64,000 nucleotides of DNA from Malania oleifera (GCF_029873635.1 NC_080420.1:55265457-55329456); one strand, 5' to 3'. Shown: positions 1-11,590, numbered from the stretch's first letter. The notes: generated from the letters alone by a model not told the origin. Program-made: numbers and translations.

Positions 1-94
1 TTTATATATAGTAATTACCCTTTGATGATTTATGAATAATCTCGACCCACCGTAATACGTCGTAAAGAGTTTGTTGCGGTTCATAGCATTTGTT

Positions 95-965
95 TCATAT
101 ATAGCTTACAAAAAATATGTAATGACTTTTTACTAGCGACATCAATGTGAAAAAGTAGTTATTATAATACAAACACATCACCTGATAATGTAAATCGCGG
201 AAATTGCTACACACCACCTCCCAATTCTCTTGGGATATCTTATCGTATGGGCGTGCTTCTGCTTGATCTCGCATTGCCCGAAAATACTCGCGCATTTTGG
301 AGCGATAGCTCTTAAATTTATTGCATAGTTGGATGTCCACTGCCCTCTTCACATAGTCAGCCTCGAGAATGTTCATATCAAACTCCTCCTGCATAGGTAA
401 TACAATTAGAATGTTAGAAAGTTGTTTGGCTAGTATATTAAAAGTAAAAAAAAAAAACAAAAAAACAAAAAAAAGGTTTGGATTTACTTACCAAAATGCG
501 CATGTAAAGAACCATGCACTGCTTCTAAGTCACCTGCAACCAACTAAAGGCGCTGACTAGAGCATACTGTCGGCATATAATGCCGAACTCCCGGGTCCAC
601 GTTGTGCACCAATCATTAAGCCGGGCTGTGTAGTCTAGAGGAATGTCGATCTAAATCCGCTGCTTAGTCCTCTCCAGGTGCTTCTTCAGAGCCATGTTCT
701 TTGCTACACCACGGCCTAACCTCACTGTGGATATAGATGCTGAAAGAAGAGTTAAATTAAGAACAACATTATAATCATACACGTGAATAACCATCAATAG
801 TTTAAATGTAAATAAATTAATCGTAACCTTACCAACGCTGCTCATCATGGTCGGCAACTCACCCTGTGTTTCAGTCGCATCTGTGGTATCTATGTCTGGC
901 CGAGGTCCGGATGGCTCAGACAATGATGGTGCTGCAGCACCACCAACGTGCTCCACCAATCTCAA
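95..965 (-). pseudogene. Plant En/Spm-type transposase accessory protein remnant (Transposase_24-like)
   Basis: Minus-strand coding segments resemble the second protein of plant CACTA elements. A Ser/Pro/Gly-rich segment (about 965-840) ends at a plausible GT donor. A segment at about 735-500 contains RGVAKNMALKKHLERTK followed by a WCTTW-like stretch, with a stop near 648. After a putative intron, 395-190 encodes KRAVDIQLCNKFKSYRSKMR and ENWEVVCSNF, the pattern of the family's conserved core (basic KF.YR helix, then W..xC..F). The family assignment is from memory of such proteins. The in-frame stop and short length suggest it is broken, but exon borders were judged by eye. It may have supported transposition by binding the subterminal repeats. 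Confidence 0.5.
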
Positions 966-1149
966 GGCCGTTGGATCAACCTCATGTGATGACGTAGTCG
1001 ATAGCTTGGAAGGAAGTCGGCCACGACGGTCTCCTGGTGCTATGTCTGCAAAATATTAGACAAGTAAATATAAGAAGTACAAATATAGATGGATGCATAA
1101 TAAATATATTTTTAGTTATTTACACATGCCATATACATGGTAACAACCT

Positions 1150-1290
1150 TCACTTGTTGTACCCCTCTACGTCCTTCATATCGGTATCATCCTCACTTTC
1201 TAAAGTGTCTTCCTCTTCACTATAGTACTCGACCCCTATTTCATCTTCCCCATCAATTTCCTCATCATCAATGAAGTAAACATCTACAGA
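1150..1290 (-). pseudogene. Acidic C-terminal tail, possible CACTA transposase end
   Basis: The minus strand reads an open acidic stretch with VDVYFIDDEEIDGEDEIG and SEEEDTLESEDDTDMKD, ending in TGA at 1152-1150. Plant TNP2-type transposases often finish with such an Asp/Glu-rich tail, and this one sits just upstream (in transcription order) of the accessory-protein remnant, as expected in a CACTA element. The transposase core that should precede it is not recognisable. It could instead be an unrelated acidic exon. Confidence 0.35.
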
Positions 1291-1299
1291 ACGTTTACT

Positions 1300-2560
1300 G
1301 GTTTAATTCAATTAATCAATGGATTTTAATCCAAACAATTCGTTTGGGTTAATTTTTCCAAGTATTAGCAATGAAAATTCTTTATTATTATTTATTACTA
1401 TTATTACTAAATACTTTTGGTTGAGGCCCTCCTCTACCATCATTCAGTCTCACTTAATAATTGAATTGAAGTGTAACTTCTGGCATAGGCCTCTGAGGGT
1501 TGCATGTTAGGGTTCAAGTTTTTCTTCGAATTTAGTTTTAATTTATTTAAAAATATTTAAGAATAGTTTGTGTAAACTCTATTTTCCCATTTGATATGTC
1601 CTTATTCACCAGATTGGCCTCCCTCGCCTTCGTTGCATTGATTACATTTTCGCCATTTAGATACCAAAAAACAAAGGAAAGGAGATGATCATTAAGTCCA
1701 CAAGCCTAAATTTTATATCTCACCAAATAAAATTTAAAGAGGCAAGCAACTCACATAGGCTGCACTGATTGGTTTCCCACTGAATACCCAATTGGACTCC
1801 CAGCTTTCCCCTCCCCTTGTTTCCATCCCCTTTCTTCAATTCCAACTTATCATGAGTTTGAGACAAATTTATTTATTTTTTCTTTTTTATGAACTGATAC
1901 ACACGCTAGCTAAGTCATTGGTTCTAAAAGGAAAATTCATATTTTAATTTCAAACAATTCATCAGAACAAAAAAAAATAGTGAACAATTTTATTTTTTAA
2001 CTGCAATTCTGTTATATTAAGGTTTCCTACTATATCTAAAAATTGTAAGCTATTAAATACTAGTAAAAACCAAGAAACCCACCTAAAATCATTAAAGTAC
2101 TCTAAAATGGAAAGGGCACAGTTAATATCCAGGCCATCACCCACTGATATAATAATTATAAAATTCATTGAAACACAATCGTGGATTATAGAATATATGG
2201 TGTTGACTGCTCAAACTATGAAACTTTGAAATCATGGCAATGGATATCATGGAGTCCTATATAATCTACAGAAAATCAAGCCAAAGGCCAGCCACATCAC
2301 TAATCCTAAAAGGAAATATAATATCGAAACAATCTCCAAGTGGAAGATGAAGAAATGCCCTCTTCACACCAAATGAGATGAAGAGATTAAGAATCAGTCA
2401 CCAAATGACAAAGAGCAGAAAGCCACAACATATTAATGCATCAGTTTAGAAAATTTCTTTAATGATAAATCGACTAAAGCAAAAGTTTTATACCATGAAC
2501 TTAGTCACCAAAGGAAAAAAATAAAATTGATTTTTTTGTCTTTGTAATGATACAAAATCT
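1300..2560. other. No recognisable gene; interior of the CACTA element
   Basis: AT-rich sequence with no long open frame and no family resemblance that I can see. From its position it should hold the transposase or introns of the CACTA element, so it is probably deleted or replaced sequence. Confidence 0.4.
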
Positions 2561-2589
2561 CTATCTACAGCTCTAAAAACCAATCTACC

Positions 2590-2890
2590 CAAACATCTAC
2601 CACAAAAACAAACAGAAAATGAGAAATAGGATCTCCTGGCGAAGAGCAACAACGGTAAGGAGAACTAGAAGACGAAGCAAACCAAGATCTTGGCGAGGAG
2701 CAACGGCGGCGACGGACAAAGTAGCCAATGGCGACGGGCGAAAGCTGGTTGCGACAGCGATGGCGAGCCAATGGCGACGGCAACGCAAAGGCAAAAGGCG
2801 ACAGAGAGAGGAGGATCTGGAGGGAGGGGCTACGAGAGAATGGAGGGAAATTTTGAAGGAAAAAAAAAGGGGAATTAAGAGTTTAAGGGG
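2590..2890. promoter_or_regulatory. GC-rich patch inside the CACTA subterminal array
   Basis: A roughly 300-bp island rich in GGCGACGG and GGCGAGC words stands out from the AT-rich surroundings. Its position, directly inside the subterminal repeats, matches the GC-rich downstream control region of maize En/Spm (established for that element; inferred here). It is open on both strands, which is probably a base-composition effect and not evidence of a protein. Confidence 0.35.
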
Positions 2891-2904
2891 AAGGGGCCAA
2901 TAGT

Positions 2905-3960
2905 GAAGAATTTGTCACTAATAGTTTCAGATAAAAAAAATTTTATTTTTTTATTTTAAAAAGGAAGTATTAGTGAGAGTTCTCAAATCCGTCACTAATA
3001 ATGGGTCAATAGTGATGAATTTGTACATTCGTCACTAATACTTTGAACTAAAATTTTTTTAGTTTTTAAAAAAAGGGAAGTAGTATTGACGGTTCTCAAA
3101 TTTGTCACTAATAATAGGGCAATGGTGACAAATATATACATTCGTCACTAATACTCTAAATTAAAAATTTTTTTTCGTTTAAAAAAAGGAAGTATTAATG
3201 ACGGTTCTCAAATCTGTCACTAATAATAAGCCAATAGTGACGAATTTACAAATTCGTCACTAATACTCCGACGTAAAAAAATTTTATTTTTTTTTTAAAA
3301 GGGAAGTAGTAGTAAGGGTTCTCAAATCCGTCACTAATAATAGGCCAATAGTGATAAATTTGTAAATTCGTCATAATACTCTAAACAAAAAATTTTTTTT
3401 TTTTTTTTAAATGGAAGTATTAGTGACGGTTTTCAAATCTGTTATTAATAATGGGTCAATAGTGACGAATTTGTACATTTGTCACTAATCTTTTAACTAA
3501 ATTTTTTTTATTTTTTTAAAAAAATGGAAGTATTAGTGACGGTTCTCAAATTCGTCACTAACAATGGGCCAATAGTGACGAATTTACAAATTCGTCACTG
3601 TTACACTGAAGTAAAAAAATTTTTATTTTTTTTTTTAAAAATGGAAGTATTAGTGACAGTTCTCAAATCTGTCACTAATAATGGGTCAATAGTAACAAAT
3701 TTACAAATTCATCACTAATACACTGAAGTTAAAAATTTTTTTTTTTTTTTTAAAAATGGTAGTAGTGGCAGTTCTCAAATCCATCACTAATAATGGGCCA
3801 AAAGTAACGAATTTGTACATTCGTCACTAATACTCTAACTTAAATTTTTTTATTTTTTTTTTTAAAAAGAGAAGTATTAGTGATAGTTTTCAAATCTGTC
3901 ACTAATATTGGGTCAATAGTGACGAATCTGTAAATTCGTCACTAATACTCTAAACTAAAA
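2905..3960. repeat. Tandem array of about 115-bp subterminal repeats
   Basis: About nine units, each holding TAGTGACGGTTCTCAAATCC, GTCACTAATAATGGG, TAGTGACGAATTTG and CATTCGTCACTAATA, then a T/A-rich spacer and a GGAAGTATTAG start. Unit starts fall near 2962, 3074, 3187, 3303, 3413, 3525, 3643, 3757 and 3869. Each unit contains inverted TAGTGACGAA...TTCGTCACTA pairs that could fold into hairpins. Looser copies of the same words continue from 3960 to 4250. In CACTA elements such motifs are binding sites for the transposase accessory protein. Confidence 0.85.
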
Positions 3961-4246
3961 AAAAAAATTTATTAAATAATAGTAGTGTCAATTATTTAAT
4001 CATCACTAATTTTTATCTTTTAGTGATGAATTTAATTCGTGACTAATACCACAGAAATCACCGCTAATATTTTCTCGAGATAATTTCCACGCATGATATT
4101 TTTTGGGTTTTAGTGACGAAACTATTAGTGACAAATTCAATTTCGTCACTAATAGTGTCGTATTAGTAACGGTTATTAAAATTGTCACTAATACCTGCTT
4201 TTAGTGATGAAATTGAATTCGTCACTAATAATTTTGTCACTAAAAA

Positions 4247-4264
4247 CCAATTTTTTTTGTCGTG
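4247..4264 (-). repeat. Terminal inverted repeat end of the CACTA element
   Basis: Read from 4264 leftwards the end is CACGACAAAAAAAATTGG followed by TTTTTAGTGAC. It differs from canonical CACTACAAAAAAA at position 4. The partner end is outside the window, so the 3-bp target duplication cannot be checked. Confidence 0.6.
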
Positions 4265-4279
4265 GATATTTATGGTACC

Positions 4280-4339
4280 GGAGATCTATGAATGGAACAC
4301 ATAACCCCCAAACCCCACTTTCGGGTTTGGGGTGTTACA
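4280..4339 (+). repeat. 3' end of an LTR, truncated by the CACTA insertion
   Basis: The stretch ends CGGGTTTGGGGTGTTACA and is followed at once by a tRNA-Met primer-binding site. The end resembles that of the solo LTR at 50688-52939 (GGGTTCGGAGCGTTACA). Only about 70 bp lie between the CACTA terminus and this end, so the CACTA element may have inserted into this LTR. Confidence 0.55.
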
Positions 4340-4353
4340 ATTGGTATCAGAGC
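4340..4353 (+). promoter_or_regulatory. Retrotransposon primer-binding site (initiator tRNA-Met)
   Basis: ATTGGTATCAGAGC directly follows an LTR end. It matches the standard plant primer-binding site complementary to the 3' end of initiator tRNA-Met, where minus-strand cDNA synthesis starts. Confidence 0.75.
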
Positions 4354-4590
4354 TTTAGCTTGTTAGGTTTTACAGACTTTAGGGATGAGTAATACCAAAG
4401 AATAGGAATGAATGACGAAGAGGGTAGGAAATGGGTAGATTAGAGATTGAAAGGTATAGGATTCTTTCTCGTGACCTGGAAGCGGAAATACATTGATGGC
4501 TTTCTATAATTTTTCTAAAGCAATCTATGGTTATAGAAAATTCATGGCAAACTATGGACGATTTTGTTTCTAAGTTGTGAGACTAGTCTT

Positions 4591-6560
4591 ATAACAACCC
4601 AAAATTTCATACCATTATATATATATACTGTCAAGCTATATTTCATAACTCTAATACTCTGTATACATATACATATCATCATCACGGCCCAGAGTGGGTA
4701 ACGTGGTAAACTGTACAATCCATGTATAATACCTATGCAGCAAAAAAACATAAATATCCAACCATAACCCAAAATACACAATACCAAAGTACTACAAATT
4801 CACTATATACATATATGAACACGTTTCCCAAAAATCCCAAAATGCTGAGGGAGCTACAACTCAACCTAAACTCACCCCAGAACTATGTTGACTCAGTTGT
4901 ATCCTCTATCTCTAAGCCGACACTACACATCTCTCTAGATTACTTGAAATGTTTATAATGATGTGGTGAGACACCTCTTAGTAAGGAGAAACATGTTGTA
5001 TCAGTGTGTGGCATATGAATTTATACACAAAACATAACATTTTATTAAAACTATAAACGAGATATCATGTAAAAGTATTTGTATTATAACCCATAGCTAT
5101 GTCATTTAAAATACAGTAATTCGGAGTTAACTAGTCAAACATACTTCTGTCTATAATATATAATCTCTATTTTCTATGTATACTATATATGTATATAATT
5201 CTAAAAACTTCCCTAGATGGTTGTATGTCATGATTTAACCTCTCATGACAGGGTTGTGCAGCCTGTAGGCGGGACTAAACACTGGTTGGCCTACCAGTGC
5301 TAATCTAACTGTATTTATGTATATGTCTATAGTATGAAAGGCCCGCTCCACCTAGTTCGGACGCCAAGAAGTCCTCTACTCTACCTGTGGCATAATCGGC
5401 ATTCAACACCATACTCTATCTGAGATGTATGGTTGCACTATCTATACTGTATAGCTACGGTACCATACTCTGTAACTGCTCTGTTCCATCAGGGTCTGAT
5501 ACTATATAATACTATTTCTATATAATATCTATCTATTTTAGCATGATTCTATATCAATTATATTTACCATGATGCTTTAATTCTATGTATTAACCGTGAC
5601 GCTATAATATATTTATATATTTGTATCAACTATATTTCTTTATGTCATGGTTTTATGCTCCATATATCTTGGTTTTGTAAAAATCTGTATAATCATGGTT
5701 CTGTAAACTTTGTATATTCATGGTTTTGTAAAAACTCTATATAATCACGATTCTGTAAAACTCTGTATATTCAAGATTCTGTAAAACTTTCTATATCATA
5801 ATTCTATAAAATGTTGTATATTCATGATCCTGTAATATGAATTTCATGATACTATACAAACTGTATGTCATAATTTTGTATAAACGTGTAAACTATAACT
5901 CTGTAAAATATTGTATAGCTATAGCTTTATGAATAAAACTGTATGATCTATATATCGTAATTCTATAAAAACTATATAATCATACTTCTGCAATCTGTAT
6001 AAAATTTTGTAGGATTCCAGTACTACACATGCCACACAGTTAAATAAAACTCATTAACTATATTATGTAATACTGTATAATGTTCATGCTCTGATCTATT
6101 CAAAATTATACTCTATAATTCATAATCAAATACTATGCTTTACTGATAAAATTTCTAATTTAACTGGCATAACATATTTCCCTTACCTAATTTTCTGAGG
6201 ACTATTTATTATTTTTCTATTTCCCACTTGCGGCGTTCGCAATTTCAACGCCCTGAAATTACACATATATTCCCCAGTCAATCAATTAAATTTCCTAGAA
6301 TATCGTATTCAAATTTTTCCCAAACCCGCATATTCCAAGTTTGTCTACTGAATATCAACCAGACAAATATTATCATTTTTACACCATAACCTTGCATTTC
6401 ATAAAATTCCAATTCCTTAGTTTAACCCCATAACTATATTCATATTCACATTTTTAAGCTTATACATCCATTAAACCAAATAAACTACCAATAAACACCC
6501 AAACTACACCCTTACCTTAGTTTTGGGTTGGTGCCCCGGAAGCCCAAACTGAAATTCCAC
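4591..6560 (-). repeat. Gypsy-type LTR fragment in inverted orientation
   Basis: On the minus strand this region shares landmarks with the solo LTR at 50688-52939: a CCTTACTAAGAGGTGTCTCA block near 4960-4985 (52615-52640 there), a CAACCCTGTCATGAGAGG block near 5235-5260 (51985-52000 there), and degenerate 25-35-bp repeats of TTCTGTAAAA-TATAT words at 5640-6000. The end corresponding to the LTR start is lost or diverged near 6560. It probably inserted into the leader of the Gypsy element around it. Confidence 0.5.
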
Positions 6561-6599
6561 TTCTCCTAGGTTGTAAAGAATCTTGTGAGGAACCTCATG

Positions 6600-7670
6600 G
6601 TGGTTCCTAATCGTCGATTCGGGCTTACAATGGAGTAGAATTTTAGACCTATGCCCAACAATGGGATGATGAGAACTATGACGTTGATGATCTTCATGTT
6701 AGGAGACCTTACCGTAGGGACCATCGTGATCCATACAAGGATGTAATAAGGATAGAAGCCCCCACCTATGATGGACAAAAGGATCCTAAAGTCTTCCAAG
6801 ATTGGTTAACTGGGATGGATGCTTATTTTGATTGGTGTAAGATGCCTAGCCCTTATCAGGTTATGTTTGCAAAAATGTGACTAACGGGGCAAGCCAAGCT
6901 CCATTGGATAAATGTCGAGAGGCAGGAAGCGAGGTTAAATCATCGACCCATTGAGCATTGGGATCTAATGAAGGACAGTTTAAGAGAGAAATATGAACCC
7001 CTTAGTTATAGCTAGAGAGCACATTATAGATCAAATTTACAGTTTGTGTCAAGGTAGCATAACTATGTTAGAATACATCAGTCAATTCGATGAGTTGTTT
7101 ATAAGATGTGATGTCTATGAGACTAATAGTCAACAGACCTCTTGAATTTGCCTAGGACTAAAGCCTTAACTGAGGGGAAAATTGTTCCCATATCACATTG
7201 AGTCCCTTGAACATGCCTATAATTTAGCTTATGACTTTGAGCAAATAAGTAAAGGGCCTATGGGAAAATAGTTTTCAAATGAGCCACACTCTCAAAGGGT
7301 ACCGAACTACAACCAGTCTCAACTAGCACAATCAGGTCTAGTCACCTCCCAAGAAAGTAATTTCATAGTCTAACAACCTATGGACAATGGAAAAGCACCC
7401 ATGAACTTGGTGCTTGATAAGGAAGATGGTGAAAAAAATAAGAAGGAAAAGAGAGAGACTTGTGGTGAAACCTTGAACACCATAAGTAAAAAGTTGTGTG
7501 AGTAGGAGAGTCAAGATACCAAGGTAGTGTCGATGGATGTTTCTAAGGAGACTAAAATACCCTTTCCTAAAAAAGAAACGCCCTTAGAAGTATCATCTCT
7601 ACCTTCTGAGTTTAAGGATGTCCTATCTAAGCCACCTAGTGAGTCATCTCCCATGACAAAGCTTTCAAAT
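6600..7670 (+). pseudogene. Ty3/Gypsy gag remnant
   Basis: The plus strand at about 6711-6990 reads VIRIEAPTYDGQKDP, then KVFQDWLTGMDAYFDWCKM and LTGQAKLHWINVERQEARL, the pattern of the plant Gypsy retrotransposon gag domain (P.F.G..DP..F..W...V...F..). Stops and frame changes follow (TGA at the end of FAKM, TAG near 7010). Further on, a Lys/Glu-rich linker and SLPSEFKDVLSKPPS, typical of the segment before protease/RT, are seen before solo LTR copy A interrupts at 7671. Gag would form the virus-like particle; this copy cannot make it intact. Confidence 0.65.
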
Positions 7671-9660
7671 TGTTAACTTTTTGAGTCCGATCCCTATTTT
7701 TATTATGACAAGTCACAGTATCTCATCTGTGTGCTAAGTATATGAACAGGTTCATTTTTTCTTAGCACAGATGAAAAATGAGAAATGGAAGCCAAAAAGT
7801 ACTTAAATGTGCGCACCATTCGACACAATCCATGAAATCGTAAAGGATCATAGCATAAAGATTTTTGTTTCAAGTTGCATTGTATTGCATTTAATCATTT
7901 GGGTCTGTAATAATATTATGGTCTGTAATAACTGCATCTACATCCATGATAGGGTCTTAATGCTCAGACAGGACCATAGATTGACCATGGGGAATCAAAG
8001 GCCATTGTTTAACCTTAGGGTTCGGTCGACCGACACCAGATTTTTTGGCCTAATTTAAAAAGCCTAGGTCGTAGATTGACTTTCGGTTTCTAAACATTAC
8101 ATGAAAAGTCTTGTATAACTCAGAAGTTATACTTATGTGAATAGAGGTAACTTCTAATAAAAATCGGAACCTAAAATGACCATTGAAAGGGCCTCGGTCG
8201 ACCGAACCTGTGCAGTATGAAGGCTATGGTCAACCGAATCGTATGAAAGTCAACATTTTGACTTTGCATGGTTAACCGTCCAGTTTTTGAACATAGTTTC
8301 CTTGGTCAACTGAACTGCCACGTTCCTGACACCCCGTACACTCAGTCGACCAAATGTTTAGTTCTCTTTGGCCACCATACACTCGGTTGACCGAACCGTA
8401 TGAGTAGCCGACCGTCCTCTGTATTGGTCAACCAAACCTACGAATGGTTCAAAATCACCTGAATACGGTCAACCATATTCTCAGTTGAACATCTCCATGG
8501 TCGACCAAAGCTCCTAAAGTGGTCGACCGAACCCTCAATACGTCGATCAAACCTCTCAGGTTGCCTAATTTTTACCGAGGTAAAATAGGGTTATTTTTAT
8601 TAATCATACTTAAACTTTTTCAAAAATACCGAATGAGTCTCGAACGGTTATATATACCTTCATTTGGAAAAATTAACAGAGGATTAGAGCCTTGATTAAC
8701 AAAAATTCTCTCTGAAATTCCCTGAGCTATTCATACTCTACCCTTTCTCATTCGTTTGCAAAAATACCTTTGGTGAGAGTATCTTGAGATATCCTATACT
8801 ATTAGTACAAGCTTACACTCTTATACACTTGATTGTTTGTTAATTTTATTGAGAGTAAGCCAAAAAAATTTCCCCAGATATTTAATCCATAAATTCATTT
8901 TTGGGGAAAACTTTCTTAAGCTAGTGAGTATTTGCATTCTTGTTGCAAGACTTAAGAGCTTGTCTTGTGCTTAGAAGAAAATATTTTTGACAAGCTAGTT
9001 TTCAAAATATTTCGTGTGCTTAACTTTTGAAAAACATTTACAAGATTTTTGCTTATGTGTTAAAATCTTCGATATTGAACATTATGATTGATATTGTTAT
9101 TTTGAATCAAAATCCATTCACATACAGTCTCACACTGTGATTGCAATATTTGCATTATCTTGAGAGTAGGCATATTATCTTCACTAAGCTTATAGTTCCT
9201 ATCATATAAAAGTGCATTAGTTATATTGGTACAAATCTGCTCGTGTTAGAGGCATTGAAATTGTACACAAAATTGTATTGATTATCTATTGTATTCGGGG
9301 CGTGGCCTAAGGGGGTCTTGTTCTATCCCATAAGGATCGGTTATAAAGGTTGAGGTCAGCCCTAGTAATTTGACTTGGTATTGTAAATGGTGTCGCTCTA
9401 CCCAGTAAGCGAGCATTAGTGGAATCCTCAGGCTTGTGAGTTGAGGCGAGGACGTAGGCAGTATGGCCAAACCCTAATAACATATTGCGTTTTACTGTGC
9501 TTAATTTAATTTATGCATATTTTATATATCTATTGAATTTGTATATGCTTAGATAGACCCTAGGTTGTGTATATATTGCTTTTGGTTAGTTAAACCTAGA
9601 AAAAAAAACCTTTAAATTTCCAATTCACCCCCCACTTGGGAATACACCAATTCCACTACA
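7671..9660 (+). mobile_element. Solo LTR copy A, Sirevirus-like family, inserted in a Gypsy element
   Basis: It begins TGTTAACTTTTTGAGTCCGATCCC and ends CACTTGGGAATACACCAATTCC-ACTACA; the same ends, inverted, bound copies B and C. Near the 3' end it carries GGCGAGGACGTAGGC (9442-9456), a motif shared with the complete Sirevirus LTRs at 45147 and 56240. Between 8020 and 8560 it has many copies of the palindrome-like word TCGGTCGACCGAA. No primer-binding site follows it and the flanking Gypsy sequence resumes, so it is a solo LTR. The flanking 5-mers (CAAAT and CATTC) do not match, so the target duplication is decayed or the ends were altered. Confidence 0.65.
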
Positions 9661-10831
9661 CATTCACATATCTTGTTCCTGGTTCATCTTTGCCTCATTT
9701 TTCACATCATAGAGTGAACCCGATAGAATATAAGGAGCTGAAACGAGTGCATGAATTGAAGGAACCTAACTTTGTTCAGAAGAGTTTAGGTACACTTGAC
9801 TACCCTACTTTCCCTAACCCCAAGGAAGAAAACACTTTGAGGTCATGCATCCACAATAGAACAAACAGCAAGATTGTCATCAAGAATAGGTTTCCCAAAA
9901 TCATTTTTTCCAATAGGGATGTGAAGTTCATAGGCTACTTCTTGAAAGCCTTGAGGACCATGTTAGGCACCAGGCTTAAATGTCCTAGTGTTTATCACCT
10001 GTAAACCAATTGGCAAGTTGAGGTACTTGATAGGAGTCTTAGTAGCCTATTGAGATGTTTTATAGTTGAACACTTAATTCATAGCTTGGGGTTTATACCT
10101 TCCCGTGGCCGATGTTGCATTTAGTTGTAAAAAAATAGGACCATATGCCTTAGCCACAGGATATAGTCCTAGAAAGCATATAGATCTTGTCCCATTACCT
10201 CTGCAAGTTGGATTAAGCAAACAAGCTGATGCATTTTCTAAACACATACATGAGCTACACTCAGAAATTAGAATGAAGATCAACTTGAACAATGAACATT
10301 ACAAATCTATTGCTAATATTCATCGCAGGTTGCAAGAATTTTTAGAGGGCGATATGGTTATGATCCGTATTCGTCCCCAACAGATTCCGATAGGAAATGT
10401 AACAAAGTTATATGCTAAGAATATGGGTCCTTTCAAGATTTAAAAAAAAAAAAATCAGTTCTAATGCTTATATTATTGATATTCCCACTGAATTTGGCAT
10501 TAGTAATGTGTTTAATGTTGAGGACTTAACCCCATATCTTGAAGCTTCTACTTTTGTGGAACCTCCTATTTCAAGCCCTACAAGTGATCCCATTTTGTTC
10601 TCCACTCATCATGAGCTCGAACCACCAAAATTGCCTTTGCCACCATCATTACCAATATCCAAGAACTGTGATGACATTAAGGAAATCTTGGATGACAAAA
10701 CCACGATCACACAAGCTAGATCCTATCAGAAATTCTTAGTCAAGTGGAAAAGTAAACCAATTTCAGAGCGCAGTAGGATTTTGAAGGAAGATTTACTACG
10801 TATCATCATAAGATCTTCGCAGACATGGTGA
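9661..10831 (+). pseudogene. Ty3/Gypsy RT-start fused to integrase C-terminus (internally deleted pol)
   Basis: From about 9667 the frame reads LVPGSSLPHFSHHRVNP, YKELKRVHELKEP and KIVIKNRFPK, the entry segment of plant Gypsy reverse transcriptase. It then switches at once to FSNRDVKFIGYFLKALRTML, a DRDxxF integrase core segment. The YxDD and RNase H regions are missing. After frameshifts, 10210-10560 reads EGDMVMIRIRPQQIP, KNMGPFKILKKISSNAYI and FNVEDLTPYL, the integrase C-terminal domain of Gypsy elements. The deletion makes it non-functional. Confidence 0.75.
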
Positions 10832-10874
10832 CACGTGGACGACCCCCGAATGTCCATAATGCTTGATAACCATT

Positions 10875-10944
10875 TGAAGATCTTATGGAGATACTTGAAG
10901 ATCTTATGGAAATACTTGAAGATCTTATGAAGATACTTGAAGAC
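10875..10944 (+). repeat. 21-bp tandem repeat, three to four copies
   Basis: The unit GAAGATCTTATGGAGATACTT is repeated with few changes just after the Gypsy pol remnant. Its length is a multiple of three, so it stays open in frame, but it lies after the last recognisable coding and is probably not protein. Confidence 0.8.
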
Positions 10945-10949
10945 TTTTT

Positions 10950-11590
10950 TAGAATCAAGAAGCCCCGAGTTATGATTTTACAATTCCGAGACTCAAGACC
11001 CTTGTGGGGCCCACACAGATCTACTAGGTCCCACACGACTACTCTAGGCCTCCCACAGCTTGGGCCTCCCTTTTGACTTTGTTTCATTTAATTAATTGCA
11101 TTGAGTTACATTAGGTATTTAATTTGTGTTAAGTATTTAATTTGTGAGAGATTTGTGCAAGTTCCTTAAGTGAGTCAACTCCCATGCCTATATGGGACAT
11201 TTAGGTCATTTTTCACTAGGTCTTTCTTTTCCTCAATATATATTGCTATTGTAAACGCCGGAAGGAAACCAAGTATTATTATTGATTGAATAAAAGTTCT
11301 TCCTTTGAAATCTCAGAGCTTTGTTCTGATCCTTGCGGTTGAGTAACGAGAGGCTACGATGTTCTCCCAGGAGATTAGTTGGTGCGAGATCAACAATCTA
11401 TCCATCAAGCTATATATCAACATCTACCTATCACATCAATCCATGACATCATTCCATCTCTGATCATCCCATGCCTTCCGCACACAACGAACAACAAGCA
11501 ACAACCTTTACACCGATTCACCGCGATCTCGACAGATTTCTTGGTTTGATTCAAGTTCGTTGATCATTGGTAAGTTATCCAGAGGAGCCA
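10950..11590 (+). repeat. Probable 3' LTR remnant of the Gypsy element
   Basis: Downstream of the integrase remnant the sequence has a TATA-like CTCAATATATATTGC (11233-11247), a possible polyadenylation signal GAATAAAAG (11288-11296) and a CTTGCGGTTGAGTAACGAG block, the arrangement of a short plant Gypsy LTR. The exact ends are not visible and the 5' LTR that remains upstream does not obviously match, so this is a positional call. Confidence 0.4.

Larger units (their letters stand above)
1..4264 (-). mobile_element. CACTA (En/Spm-like) DNA transposon, one end plus internal remnants
   Basis: The right end is seen as CACGACAAAAAAAATTGG read inward on the minus strand from 4264, a one-base variant of the usual CACTA terminus. 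Inside it lie about nine 115-bp subterminal repeats (2905-3960) with looser copies to 4250, then a GC-rich patch, then minus-strand transposase-like coding remnants at 95-1290. This order (terminus, subterminal repeats, GC-rich leader, coding) is that of En/Spm elements transcribed away from this end. The other end lies left of the window. No DDE transposase core is recognisable in 1300-2560, so this copy is probably internally deleted. Confidence 0.65.

Noticed and set aside
2565-2903. Arginine-rich ORFs on both strands.
   Set aside because: GC-rich simple composition gives open frames on both strands; no domain pattern is seen.
3524-3718. Short ORF with an internally repeated protein (MEVLVTVLK...).
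   Set aside because: It is a translation of two units of the non-coding CACTA subterminal repeat.
2905-3960. CRISPR-like array because of regular repeats.
   Set aside because: The units are about 115 bp with internal inverted pairs and no unique spacers, in plant DNA next to a CACTA terminus.
10885-11076. ORF with MEILEDL repeats as a repeat protein.
   Set aside because: It is a 21-bp DNA tandem repeat in the retroelement tail; no upstream gene context.
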